Position numbers and translations under genes: made by a program. The notes beneath the pieces were generated by a model that did not search any database, was not told where the DNA came from, and saw only the letters and a list, made by a program, of their open reading frames with translations. 17,984 bases of DNA from Candidatus Parcubacteria bacterium (GTDB lineage: Bacteria > Patescibacteriota > Minisyncoccia > Phycocordibacterales > Zambryskibacteraceae), in assembly GCA_019661805.1 (NCBI GenBank), contig JAIFWR010000002.1, positions 1 through 17,984 of the forward strand. Direction: 5' to 3'. Shown here piece after piece: positions 7,778 to 13,741 of the stretch (position 1 is the stretch's first letter; every line of letters begins with the position of its first letter).

Positions 7778-7978
7778 ATGGGATACGGTACGCGACAGCC
7801 GACGCCGAACGATGTGCCGAGACCGCAGGCGGGCGAGAGCCCGTGGCTTGGCGGCAACGAATTGCTTGACCAGTTCGTCCTCCTCTCGAGCGGCCAGGCG
7901 AGGCACTGCAAGAACTGCCGCCGAGCGACAAACGTCAAGCATCTGGATGCGGAGGAACATTGTCCGGATTGCCGATAG
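7778..7978 (+). CDS. small CxxC/CxxC zinc-ribbon-like protein
   Basis: A 66-aa protein. The first 25 residues are Pro/Gly-rich and probably disordered. The end contains two CxxC pairs, HCKNC (Cys44, Cys47) and HCPDC (Cys62, Cys65), spaced like a rubredoxin-type or ribosomal zinc ribbon. Zinc binding is therefore likely, but the target is unknown. AGAGGT about 4 nt before the ATG acts as a ribosome-binding site. It is the second gene of a probable two-gene unit and is followed by a strong terminator. No known family is recognised. Confidence 0.75.
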   Translation: MGYGTRQPTPNDVPRPQAGESPWLGGNELLDQFVLLSSGQARHCKNCRRATNVKHLDAEEHCPDCR

Positions 7979-8012
7979 AGACCGGCCGCAGGAAGCCGCA
8001 TGTAGCACTTAC

Positions 8013-8044
8013 AAGCCCCGGACCGCAGAGCGGTCCGGGGCTTT
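8013..8044 (+). terminator. intrinsic terminator after the zinc-ribbon gene
   Basis: A perfect 14-bp stem (8013-8026 with 8030-8043) has a 3-nt loop, and its right arm ends in CTTT. It lies 34 nt after the stop codon. It may also serve the convergent 35-aa gene that ends at 8067. Confidence 0.88.
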
Positions 8045-8066
8045 ACGCTATTCGCACTCCTAAGCG

Positions 8067-8174
8067 CTACATGTCGTCGCTGCTGCGACTGCGCGAGGAT
8101 GAGCCTCGGCGACGGGCGGCCTGCGCCTTCTTAATGTTGCGGCGGGCGGCGTCCCTTTGTCTCTTAGTTGCCAT
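8067..8174 (-). CDS. 35-aa highly basic protein with AARRNIKKAQAA motif
   Basis: This short reading frame begins MATKRQRDAARRNIKKAQAA, followed by an Arg/Ser-rich end (RRRGSSSRSRSSDDM). The block AARRNIKKAQAA is one I recall at the start of several uncharacterised bacterial proteins, where it forms a basic helix; no function is established. The end resembles a nucleic-acid-binding tail, so RNA or DNA binding is only an inference. A promoter TTGAGA-17-TATAAG lies directly upstream on the same strand, giving a leader of about 10 nt with no Shine-Dalgarno sequence. It lies downstream of the DUF1003 gene on the same strand. Confidence 0.65.
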   Translation of the reverse strand: MATKRQRDAARRNIKKAQAARRRGSSSRSRSSDDM

Positions 8175-8190
8175 TGACGAGGGGATTAAA

Positions 8191-8219
8191 CTTATAATCC
8201 GGAGGCTTGCGCCTCTCAA
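8191..8219 (-). promoter_or_regulatory. promoter of the 35-aa gene
   Basis: On the minus strand, TTGAGA (8219-8214), a 17-nt spacer and TATAAG (8196-8191) precede the ATG at 8174. A small hairpin (8202-8206 with 8211-8215) lies in the spacer. Confidence 0.55.
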
Positions 8220-8233
8220 TGGCTTGAGACGGC

Positions 8234-8689
8234 TTACTTCCTGTCGATCTTACGCATGATCTCGAGCATGAGCTCGTTGTGGTTCTCGAGGTGCGAGATG
8301 ATGGCCTCGATCTCCCTTTCGGCCTTCTGGTTGATGTCGAAGTCCATCTGCGCGCGCCACTCGGCGGCCCGGCCCTCGATGTTCTGCCCCACCATGATCA
8401 CCGGCAGGAGGACGAGCTGGAGGATATTGGAGGCGAAGAGCCAGATGACGAATGCCGGCGCGGGGTCGAAGCGGAACTGGGCGGGGGCGAAGATATTCCA
8501 GGCGAGCCACACAGCGGTCCACCCTATGATGAGGAAGAAGAATCCGAGCGAGCCGATGGCCCGATGCATGTAGACGGCGAACTTCTCCGAGAGCGAGAGC
8601 GACATGAGGTGCTCTATCCGGTCGTTCCTGACGGGCTTCCTCGCCGCCCGGAGCTCGGCGAGCGAGGGCGGATTGTGTTTGTATTCCAT
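8234..8689 (-). CDS. DUF1003 family membrane protein
   Basis: A 151-aa protein with two transmembrane helices at about 45-68 and 79-100, separated by the conserved short loop APAQFRFDPAPAF. The segment IIGWTAVWLAWNIF, the loop, then FVIWLFASNILQLVLLPVIMVGQN is characteristic of DUF1003. Both ends are cytoplasmic-looking: a charged N-terminus and a C-terminal helix (about 110-151) rich in Glu, Arg and His, typical of the family. Its role is not established. It is divergent from infC, and the two -10 boxes overlap. No Shine-Dalgarno sequence is seen. Confidence 0.92.
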   Translation of the reverse strand: MEYKHNPPSLAELRAARKPVRNDRIEHLMSLSLSEKFAVYMHRAIGSLGFFFLIIGWTAVWLAWNIFAPAQFRFDPAPAFVIWLFASNILQLVLLPVIMVGQNIEGRAAEWRAQMDFDINQKAEREIEAIISHLENHNELMLEIMRKIDRK

Positions 8690-8707
8690 CGCTTCTTAGT
8701 CTATACT
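8679..8707 (+). promoter_or_regulatory. promoter of infC
   Basis: TTGTAT (8679-8684), a 17-nt spacer and TATACT (8702-8707) would start transcription near 8714, about 21 nt before the proposed TTG start. The -35 is weak and the -10 is good. Confidence 0.5.
8698..8703 (-). promoter_or_regulatory. possible -10 of the DUF1003 gene
   Basis: TAGACT on the minus strand, the same hexamer as at mutY, ends 8 nt before the ATG. It overlaps the infC -10 on the other strand. TATAGA two bases upstream is an alternative. Confidence 0.4.
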
Positions 8708-8734
8708 AATGGCACCAGTAAGTTATACACAGCA

Positions 8735-9235
8735 TTGCAACCCCGCACCAACCAGCGAATAACGGCACGGCAGCTGCGCGTCATCGGGCCTACGGGAGAG
8801 AACTTCGGCATCCTCACTCTTGAGGAAGCCATGCGGAAGGCGGGCGAGCTCGGCCTCGACTTGATAGAGGTCTCCCCCAACGCCGTGCCCCCAGTCGCGA
8901 AGGTCGCCGACCTCGGCAAGTACCTCTACGAGGAGAACAAGAAATCGAAGGCCTCAAAGAAGGCTCACTCGAGCGAGGTCAAGAACGTCCAAGTCAAGAT
9001 CGGTACGGGCGAGAATGACCTCGCGCTCAAGGCGAAGAAAGCTTCCGAATGGCTCTCAGAGGGGCACCGGGTGAAGCTCGACCTCTTCCTCCCCGGCCGG
9101 GCCAAGTACCTCGACGAGAAGTTCCTCAAGGAGCGCATGGAGCGGCTCCTCAAGCTCGTCTCGGTCGACTACAAGATCGCCTCCCCTGCCACCAAGAGCC
9201 CCAAGGGCATGAGCGTCCTCATAGAGCGTTCATAA
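8735..9235 (+). CDS. infC: translation initiation factor IF-3
   Basis: IF3 binds the 30S subunit, prevents early 50S joining and checks the start codon and initiator tRNA. The 166-aa protein shows the N-terminal domain (RTNQRITARQLRVIG, then DLIEVSPNAVPPVAKVAD, then GKYLYE), the Lys-rich linker, and the C-terminal domain (VKIGTGENDLALKAKKASEWL). The open frame continues upstream, but that part is antisense to the DUF1003 gene. TTG at 8735 is the only plausible start close to the conserved N-terminus. The classical AUU start of E. coli infC is not present. No Shine-Dalgarno sequence is obvious. It is followed by rpmI and rplT, the usual order. Confidence 0.95.
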   Translation: MQPRTNQRITARQLRVIGPTGENFGILTLEEAMRKAGELGLDLIEVSPNAVPPVAKVADLGKYLYEENKKSKASKKAHSSEVKNVQVKIGTGENDLALKAKKASEWLSEGHRVKLDLFLPGRAKYLDEKFLKERMERLLKLVSVDYKIASPATKSPKGMSVLIERS

Positions 9236-9245
9236 GCCGGCGGAC

Positions 9246-9273
9246 TGGACAAATGCCCAATAATCCGTAGTAT
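9246..9273 (+). promoter_or_regulatory. possible promoter of rpmI-rplT
   Basis: TGGACA (9246-9251), a 16-nt spacer and TAGTAT (9268-9273) lie in the infC-rpmI gap, 16 nt before the rpmI ATG. It would allow extra expression of L35 and L20. Confidence 0.45.
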
Positions 9274-9289
9274 GGAGCCCTGCAATCCC

Positions 9290-9484
9290 ATGGCGATCAA
9301 AACCAATAAGTCCTACCAGAAGCGCATCAAGGTCACCAAGACCGGAAAGCTTTTGACGAGGAAAGCCGGGCAGAACCACTTCAATTCCAAGGAGCGCCGC
9401 GCCGCCAAGGCCGCCAAGCACCGAAACAGCGAGTTCCACATGAGCATGAAGGAGCGCGCCCGCTTCCTCGTAAACATCCAATAA
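9290..9484 (+). CDS. rpmI: 50S ribosomal protein L35
   Basis: A 64-aa basic large-subunit protein. MAIKTNKSYQKRIKVTKTGK is the L35 N-terminus, and AGQNHFNSKERR matches the conserved HxxxxK region. The start at 9290 is chosen over the in-frame ATG at 9272, which would add MEPCNP, an atypical extension for this family. The gene sits 54 nt after infC and 6 nt before rplT. No Shine-Dalgarno sequence lies at a useful distance (GGAG is 12 nt away). Confidence 0.95.
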   Translation: MAIKTNKSYQKRIKVTKTGKLLTRKAGQNHFNSKERRAAKAAKHRNSEFHMSMKERARFLVNIQ

Positions 9485-9490
9485 ACTTCC

Positions 9491-9835
9491 ATGTCCCGCG
9501 TCAAGAAAGGAGTCAACGCATTGAAGACCCGCCGGAACGTCCTCCGATCGGTCAAGGGCTACCGCTTCGGCCGCTCGAAGAAGGAGCGCCAGGCCTACGA
9601 GGCGATCTCCCACGCGGGCGCCTACGCCTTCGCCCACCGGAAGGACAAAAAGGGCGATTTCCGCCGGCTTTGGAACGTCCGCATGAGCGCCATGCTCAAA
9701 TCCGAGGGCCTCTCCTACTCGAAGTTCATCCCGGCCTTGAAGAAGGCCAATATCGCCTTGGACCGGAAGATCCTCTCCCAGATCGCGACCGAGCACCCGG
9801 AAACGTTTAAGAAAATTATCGAAGCGGTGAAGTAA
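9491..9835 (+). CDS. rplT: 50S ribosomal protein L20
   Basis: A 114-aa large-subunit protein needed early in 50S assembly. The N-terminal basic extension (MSRVKKGVNALKTRRNVL), KGYRFGRSKKERQAYEAISHAG, and the globular C-terminal part (ALKKANIALDRKILSQIA) match the family at normal length. It follows rpmI by 6 nt and ends the infC operon at a strong terminator. In E. coli L20 represses its own operon through an mRNA pseudoknot; I see no such structure clearly here. Confidence 0.97.
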   Translation: MSRVKKGVNALKTRRNVLRSVKGYRFGRSKKERQAYEAISHAGAYAFAHRKDKKGDFRRLWNVRMSAMLKSEGLSYSKFIPALKKANIALDRKILSQIATEHPETFKKIIEAVK

Positions 9836-9869
9836 ACAAAAACCCCGGCCAGAGCCGGGGTTTTTGTTT
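9836..9869. terminator. bidirectional terminator between rplT and the beta-CASP gene
   Basis: A 14-bp stem (9836-9849 with 9854-9867) has a 4-nt loop (CAGA). T-runs flank it on both strands (TTTTTGTTT on plus, TTTTTGT on minus). It sits between convergent genes. Confidence 0.93.
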
Positions 9870-9877
9870 GGCTGGTT

Positions 9878-11200
9878 TTACATATCCAATTCGTAGCTCT
9901 TCCCCTCTTCGGTCGCCACGGCTAGGACGCCGAGCTCGTCCTTGAGGCGCTGAGCGAGGAAAATTTCTGATTTCGGCTCGCCCATGGCGACGAAGACCTT
10001 CTTGAGCGTCTTTTCGCTTGCGGAGGCGAACTCCACGAGGGCGTCCGAGTCCGCGTGGCCGGAGTAGCCCTCGATCCTCTCGACTGTGGCGCGCACCGGC
10101 ACCGTTTCGCCGTCAATCACGACATTTTTTACCCCTTCGGCAATCTGCCTGCCGAACGTGCCGGCCGCCTGATAGCCCATGAAGAGAATCGTCGAGTTCG
10201 GATCCGGGAGGAAGTGCTTCTCGTGGCCGAGGATCCTCCCGGCGGTCGACATGCCCGAGCCCGCGACAATGATCTTTGCCCCCGGCGTACTCCAAATGTC
10301 GCGCGAGTCCGCCACCCGGGCGATCTTTACGAGCTCCTTGAAGTTGAACCGGTCCGGCCCGAGCGCCTGCTCGAAGATCGGCGTGATCCGCGAGGCCAAT
10401 GGCGAATCGAGGTAGACGGGGGCGGAAGGGAGTTTTTCTTTTTTGAAAAACTCCTCCTTCTCGAACAGCTTGTCGAGGAGGAGCAGTATCTCCTGCGTCC
10501 GCTCGAGCGAGAAGGCCGGGATCATGAGCGTGCCTCCGCGCTTGACCGCATCCGAGACGATTCGCGCGAACTTCGCGTCGCGAAGTTCGCGCCCTTCATG
10601 GTTCCGGTCGCCGTAGACGGACTCCATGAGGAGGTAGTCGAGGCCCTTTACCCTCTCCCGGTCGCCGAGGAGGAGCGAGGGAGAGTTGCCGAGGTCGCCG
10701 GTAAAGAGCATCGTCTTCCCCGAAGGAGAAGTGAACCGGTACATCGCCGAGCCGAGGACGTGTCCGGCGTCGAAGGCCTCGATCGTAAAGCCTCCGAAGT
10801 CCTTGGGCTCATGGTAGGCCAGGGTCTGCCACTGAGATAGGGCACGGACTACATCGGCTGGGCCGTAGAGCGGCTCATTCTTATCGGCACCGATGCGCTC
10901 GGCATCCTCGAGGAGCAGTTGAGCAATCTCCCTCGTCTCCTGGGTAGACCAGACTTCACCCGCAAAACCATTTTTCACCAGTTTAGGAATGAGTCCCACA
11001 TGATCAATGTGAGCGTGCGTAATAAAGAGAAGTTCGGCCGAGGCGGGCGGGTATGGGAAAGGTCGCTGGTTATGCGCATGCGCCCTCTCCCCTCCCTGCT
11101 CCATGCCGCAGTCTATGAGCACGGTCCGGCCGCCGATCTCAAGCATGAAATTCGCGCCCGTCGCATTCCCCGCGCCGCCGTAGCAGGTGAGCTTAGCCAT
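9878..11200 (-). CDS. beta-CASP metallo-beta-lactamase-fold ribonuclease
   Basis: A 440-aa MBL-fold hydrolase of the CPSF/Ysh1-like beta-CASP branch, which cleaves RNA. The zinc motifs are intact: THAHIDHVG (His62, His64, Asp66, His67), AGHVLG (His147), FTGDLG (Asp169) and YSGHADSD (His382). The beta-CASP insertion spans about 190-370, with IPAFSLERTQE and VAGSGMSTAGR, both typical of this group (for example Thermus TTHA0252-like proteins). It lacks the long C-terminal domain of RNase J, so I do not call it rnj. A role in RNA decay or processing is inferred from the family. The start overlaps the stop region of the upstream membrane gene by 8 nt, so the two are co-transcribed. Confidence 0.93.
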   Translation of the reverse strand: MAKLTCYGGAGNATGANFMLEIGGRTVLIDCGMEQGGERAHAHNQRPFPYPPASAELLFITHAHIDHVGLIPKLVKNGFAGEVWSTQETREIAQLLLEDAERIGADKNEPLYGPADVVRALSQWQTLAYHEPKDFGGFTIEAFDAGHVLGSAMYRFTSPSGKTMLFTGDLGNSPSLLLGDRERVKGLDYLLMESVYGDRNHEGRELRDAKFARIVSDAVKRGGTLMIPAFSLERTQEILLLLDKLFEKEEFFKKEKLPSAPVYLDSPLASRITPIFEQALGPDRFNFKELVKIARVADSRDIWSTPGAKIIVAGSGMSTAGRILGHEKHFLPDPNSTILFMGYQAAGTFGRQIAEGVKNVVIDGETVPVRATVERIEGYSGHADSDALVEFASASEKTLKKVFVAMGEPKSEIFLAQRLKDELGVLAVATEEGKSYELDM

Positions 11201-11591
11201 GCCGCTTCCTTAACCCGATGAAGGCGGCAAGGGCGGCGGCGCAGCAGTCGAGGATGAGGTCGTTCGTCGTATCGAGCGCGTAGCCCTCATGCGAGTCGGT
11301 GATGCCATTAGCATATTCGAACACCTCCCACGCCGCGCCGATGATGAAGACGGAAATGACGACGGAGGCGACCACAAGGGACGTTCTCCTCTCCCGCTTG
11401 AAGAGGATCCCCGAGGCGAAGAGTCCCCAATACGCAAAGAGCCCGAGGGCAAGCCCCGCGAGGAAATGCATCATGACGTCGTACCACCAGAACCTCCAAT
11501 AAAGAGAATGGGCGTCTGCCAGGAAATGGAGCGCGGCCAGGAGCCCTGCCAAAAGGAGGGCGGTGTAGAGGATTGGGGATTGCCGGGACAT
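11193..11591 (-). CDS. small polytopic membrane protein, DUF2238/VanZ-like
   Basis: A 132-aa protein with about four hydrophobic segments (about 7-25, 37-60, 70-88 and 108-126). The motif YDVMMHFLAGLALGLFAYW followed by AAWEVFEYANG and DTTNDLILDCCAAALAAF is a pattern seen in DUF2238 (YjdF-like) and related VanZ-like membrane proteins: an Asp-His pair in one helix, WExxE in another, and D-xxxD in the last. No function is established for these small versions. A promoter with an extended -10 (TGTTAGAAT) ends 6 nt before the ATG. Its 3' end overlaps the start of the ribonuclease gene, suggesting coupled translation. Confidence 0.75.
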   Translation of the reverse strand: MSRQSPILYTALLLAGLLAALHFLADAHSLYWRFWWYDVMMHFLAGLALGLFAYWGLFASGILFKRERRTSLVVASVVISVFIIGAAWEVFEYANGITDSHEGYALDTTNDLILDCCAAALAAFIGLRKRHG

Positions 11592-11597
11592 GGGCCC

Positions 11598-11606
11598 ATT
11601 CTAACA
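11598..11606 (-). promoter_or_regulatory. extended -10 of the 132-aa membrane gene (leaderless)
   Basis: TGTTAGAAT on the minus strand ends 6 nt before the ATG at 11591. It directly abuts the T-tract of the upstream RNA terminator. Confidence 0.55.
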
Positions 11607-11639
11607 AAAATTCCGGTCCCGCCAATGCGGTCCGGAATT
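11599..11639 (-). terminator. intrinsic terminator of the candidate 6S-like RNA
   Basis: The stem pairs AATTCCGG (8 bp), then a small internal loop, then 4 bp closing a 4-nt loop (outer pairs 11609-11616 with 11632-11639). On the minus strand it is followed by a T-tract (TTTTTGTT). The plus side is not T-rich, so it ends a minus-strand transcript. No gene lies between it and ndk. Confidence 0.75.
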
Positions 11640-11768
11640 CTTGTGAGGGTTATTCTGGTATTGCCCTAGGTTTTACGCTAGGTGGGTTCCCTCAGTAATG
11701 CGGCCAAGGCCGCATACGATTCGGGATCCCTGAATGTGTTTTAGCTAGATAATACCGCAAATAACCCT
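11640..11768 (-). ncRNA. candidate 6S-like RNA (ssrS-like)
   Basis: No coding frame is present here, but a single long hairpin can be drawn on the minus strand. A closing stem pairs 11768-11760 with 11646-11654 (9 bp) and 11756-11751 with 11657-11662 (6 bp), separated by a 3/2 internal loop. A large bubble follows; its 5' side is about 20 nt unpaired (11750-11731), and its 3' side holds a 5-bp hairpin (CCTAG/CTAGG, 11682-11678 with 11669-11665). An apical arm ends in an 8-bp stem (11715-11708 with 11705-11698). This is the layout of bacterial 6S RNA, which binds the RNA polymerase housekeeping holoenzyme. A TATAAT lies 7 nt before the predicted 5' end and a terminator follows. About 125 nt is short for 6S. 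No homology search was possible. Confidence 0.55.
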
Positions 11769-11774
11769 TGCTCA

Positions 11775-11780
11775 ATTATA
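11775..11780 (-). promoter_or_regulatory. -10 box of the candidate 6S-like RNA
   Basis: A perfect TATAAT on the minus strand lies 6-7 nt before the start of the closing stem. The -35 region is only T-rich (CAGTTTTTTA), with no clear TTGACA. Confidence 0.6.
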
Positions 11781-11870
11781 CCGCTCCGGAAATAAAAAAC
11801 TGGGGAAAACGTATGGACGCGGGGCCGGAAACGGTTCGTAGTCGCCCTTATGCAGGGCCGTGGAAATTCG

Positions 11871-12389
11871 CTATTCCAAAATACCGTCCAGATTCACGTC
11901 GTAAAGGATGCTCTCCTGGACAAGCTTGTAGTTTGTGATCTCATCCGGCTTGAACCAGTGGGCAATCTCAAAGGTAGCTTCCTCTACATTACCCGAAGCA
12001 TGGATAAGATTCCTCACGGCCCGGCTTTCGGCATCTGACATCTCATAAGAGTCGAGGGTGAAGTCGCCCCGGATCGTGCCCACGTCGGAGGAATGCGGCT
12101 CCGTCTTGCCGACGAGCTTTCGTACGAGCTTGACCGCGTGGGCGCCTTCCCACACCATAGCCACGACCGGTCCGCTGGTCATGTAATTGACCAGAATATC
12201 CTGAATCCTCTTCTCGAGCTGGGCGTAATGTGCCCGGATATGGGCTTCATCAACCACCGTAAGCTTGAGAGCGACCAATTTGAGCCCCACGCGCTCGAAA
12301 CGCTTGATGATCTCGCCGATAAGCGACCTCTGTACGCCGTCCGGCTTCACGGCGACGAAGGTGCGCTCTTTCTTGGGATGGTCAGTCAT
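11871..12389 (-). CDS. ndk: nucleoside diphosphate kinase
   Basis: Ndk transfers the gamma-phosphate from ATP to other (d)NDPs through a phospho-histidine and so balances NTP pools. The 172-aa protein has VAVKPDGVQR with Lys15, VRKLVGKTEP, GTIRGDF and the active-site block NLIHASGNVEEA with catalytic His130. Between GDF (110) and LIH (128) there are about 17 residues where many family members have about 7, an insertion near the active site. The C-terminus is about 20 residues longer than the common 140-150 aa form. The start overlaps the map stop by 8 nt. A promoter within map (12401-12428) may give independent expression. Confidence 0.95.
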   Translation of the reverse strand: MTDHPKKERTFVAVKPDGVQRSLIGEIIKRFERVGLKLVALKLTVVDEAHIRAHYAQLEKRIQDILVNYMTSGPVVAMVWEGAHAVKLVRKLVGKTEPHSSDVGTIRGDFTLDSYEMSDAESRAVRNLIHASGNVEEATFEIAHWFKPDEITNYKLVQESILYDVNLDGILE

Positions 12390-13158
12390 TGGAAGTAAGA
12401 ATTATATTGCCTTTCTCCGTAATTGCAACCGTGTGCTCGAAGTGGGCCGAGCGGGAGCCGTCCTTGGTCGAGATGGTGTAGCCGTCCGGGAGGGTCTTCC
12501 ACCCCGGCTTGCCGGTGTTGACCATGGGCTCAATGGCGATGACGAGGCCCGGGACCAATTCTTCGCCTGTTCCCTTCTTGCCGACGTTCGGCACGTACGG
12601 ATCCTCGTGGATCTTGTACCCCACGCCATGGCCGACGAGGTCCTTTGCCAAAGAAAATCCAGAAGGCTCTACCACCGCACTTATCGCGGCGCCAATGTCG
12701 CCGATCTTGCCGCCCGGGAGCGCGGCCGCGATACCCGCAACAAGTGCCGCCTTCGTGACCTCGAGGAGCTGTTGCGCCTCGTCATCGAGCGCGCCGACAC
12801 CCACCGTGATCGCCGAGTCGGTAAACATCCCCTTGTGTATGAGCGAGAGGTCGATCTTGACCACGTCGCCCTGCTTCAACACCTTCGGCACCTCGTTCGG
12901 TATGCCGTGGACGATCTCATCGTTCACCGAGACACAGAGCGCCGCCGGAAAAGGCCTCGAGGCGCCGTACGGCGTATAGCCTAAGTGTGCCGGCTTGTCG
13001 CCCTCTTCCCGAATGAGCCTCCGCGCCTCCTCCTCGAGCGTGAGAGTCGAGAGGCCCGGCTCGACCATGTCCGCAAGCGCCTTCAAAATGGCGGCATGTC
13101 TCCTGCCGCCTTCCCTCAATATTTCTATTTCCTTGTCGCTCTTAAGCGCTATAGTCAT
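12382..13158 (-). CDS. map: methionine aminopeptidase type I
   Basis: This enzyme removes the initiator Met from nascent proteins. The 258-aa length matches the short type I form without N-terminal extension. All five metal ligands are seen: Asp103 (KIDLS), Asp114 (FTDSA), His177 (GHGVGYKIHEDP), Glu210 (AIEPM) and Glu241 (AHFEHTV). His84 (EIVHGIP) is the conserved substrate-side His. It overlaps adk by 17 nt and ndk by 8 nt. The order secY-adk-map is classical for the end of the spc operon. Here map is followed by ndk instead of infA, rpmJ and the rpsM-rpsK-rpoA block. Confidence 0.97.
   Translation of the reverse strand: MTIALKSDKEIEILREGGRRHAAILKALADMVEPGLSTLTLEEEARRLIREEGDKPAHLGYTPYGASRPFPAALCVSVNDEIVHGIPNEVPKVLKQGDVVKIDLSLIHKGMFTDSAITVGVGALDDEAQQLLEVTKAALVAGIAAALPGGKIGDIGAAISAVVEPSGFSLAKDLVGHGVGYKIHEDPYVPNVGKKGTGEELVPGLVIAIEPMVNTGKPGWKTLPDGYTISTKDGSRSAHFEHTVAITEKGNIILTSND
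12401..12428 (-). promoter_or_regulatory. internal promoter for ndk within map
   Basis: On the minus strand, TTGCAA (12428-12423), a 16-nt spacer and TATAAT (12406-12401) lie in the last codons of map. The -10 ends 11 nt before the ndk ATG, so the leader would be about 4-5 nt. Confidence 0.5.
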
Positions 13159-13720
13159 ATGCCGCGATGATGTCCCTGTGCACGCCCTCTATCGTCTGCT
13201 CGCCGTCCACCTCGATGAAGCGGTAGTACGGATCCCTCTTGAAGTACTCTATCGCTGGCAGGACGTCCTTGTCGAACCAGTCGAGCCGCTTGTCGATCTT
13301 CGCGAGCGTCCGGTCGTCGCTCCGCCCTCGCGCGAGGAGCCTTTCCTCGTGGATCACGACCGGCCGCTCCCGCTTGTAGAAGGTAAGGGCGGTGGTGAGA
13401 AGCTCGGCCTCCGAGACGGCGCGTGGGGCGCCGTCGAAGACGATATGCATGCCGGGCCCCATCTCCTGGATGAGGAGGTTCGCCCACATCCAGCCGGCGA
13501 GGAAGTCGGGCTGGCGCTCGTCCCGGCCGTAAATCTCCTGCGAGAGCGTGGAGGAAAAGCTCGTGCCCCGGATGAAGTTCCTGAAGTGCTCTCCCGTCTC
13601 GACGTAGAGGATGGGGCTCTTACCCTCGTCTTGGCGGTGGATGCGGTCCTTCAAGAGCCCGGCTTGGGTTCCCTTCCCGCAGCCGGAGCGGCCGATAAAG
13701 ATCACGGTGTGGAGAGACAT
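13142..13720 (-). CDS. adk: adenylate kinase, short (LID-less) form
   Basis: Adenylate kinase interconverts ATP + AMP and 2 ADP. The 192-aa protein has the P-loop GRSGCGKGT at 10-18, the AMP-binding region (TGEHFR, 42-47), DGAPR at 96-100 in place of the usual DGFPR, and RGRSDD near 131-136. It lacks the long LID domain with its zinc-binding cysteines and so is the short form. An in-frame GTG at 13738 would extend it by six residues, but that codon sits upstream of TATAAT, so ATG 13720 is preferred. The -10 box ends 6 nt before the ATG, predicting a leaderless transcript from within the secY-adk gap. It overlaps map by 17 nt. Confidence 0.92.
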   Translation of the reverse strand: MSLHTVIFIGRSGCGKGTQAGLLKDRIHRQDEGKSPILYVETGEHFRNFIRGTSFSSTLSQEIYGRDERQPDFLAGWMWANLLIQEMGPGMHIVFDGAPRAVSEAELLTTALTFYKRERPVVIHEERLLARGRSDDRTLAKIDKRLDWFDKDVLPAIEYFKRDPYYRFIEVDGEQTIEGVHRDIIAAYDYSA

Positions 13721-13726
13721 TCCTCC

Positions 13727-13732
13727 ATTATA
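13727..13732 (-). promoter_or_regulatory. -10 box of adk (leaderless)
   Basis: A perfect TATAAT on the minus strand ends 6 nt before ATG 13720. The six bases are GGAGGA, but as a Shine-Dalgarno sequence they would be only 1 nt from the ATG, so a leaderless start is more plausible for this promoter. No clear -35 box is seen. Confidence 0.5.
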
Positions 13733-13741
13733 GGGCACAAA

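Noticed and set aside
8202..8215. Small GC hairpin downstream of the DUF1003 gene as a terminator
   Set aside because: The stem is 5 bp with no T-run on the minus strand, and it sits inside the spacer of the promoter for the 35-aa gene.
8279..8734. Upstream in-frame extension of infC
   Set aside because: It is antisense to the DUF1003 gene, and the IF3 family begins close to the TTG at 8735.
8709..8762. A 17-codon ATG frame overlapping the infC start, possible leader peptide
   Set aside because: The ATG lies only 1 nt after the -10 box, so it would not be in the transcript from that promoter.
13736..13738. GTG as the adk start
   Set aside because: It precedes the TATAAT box that fits adk, and adds six residues not typical of the family.
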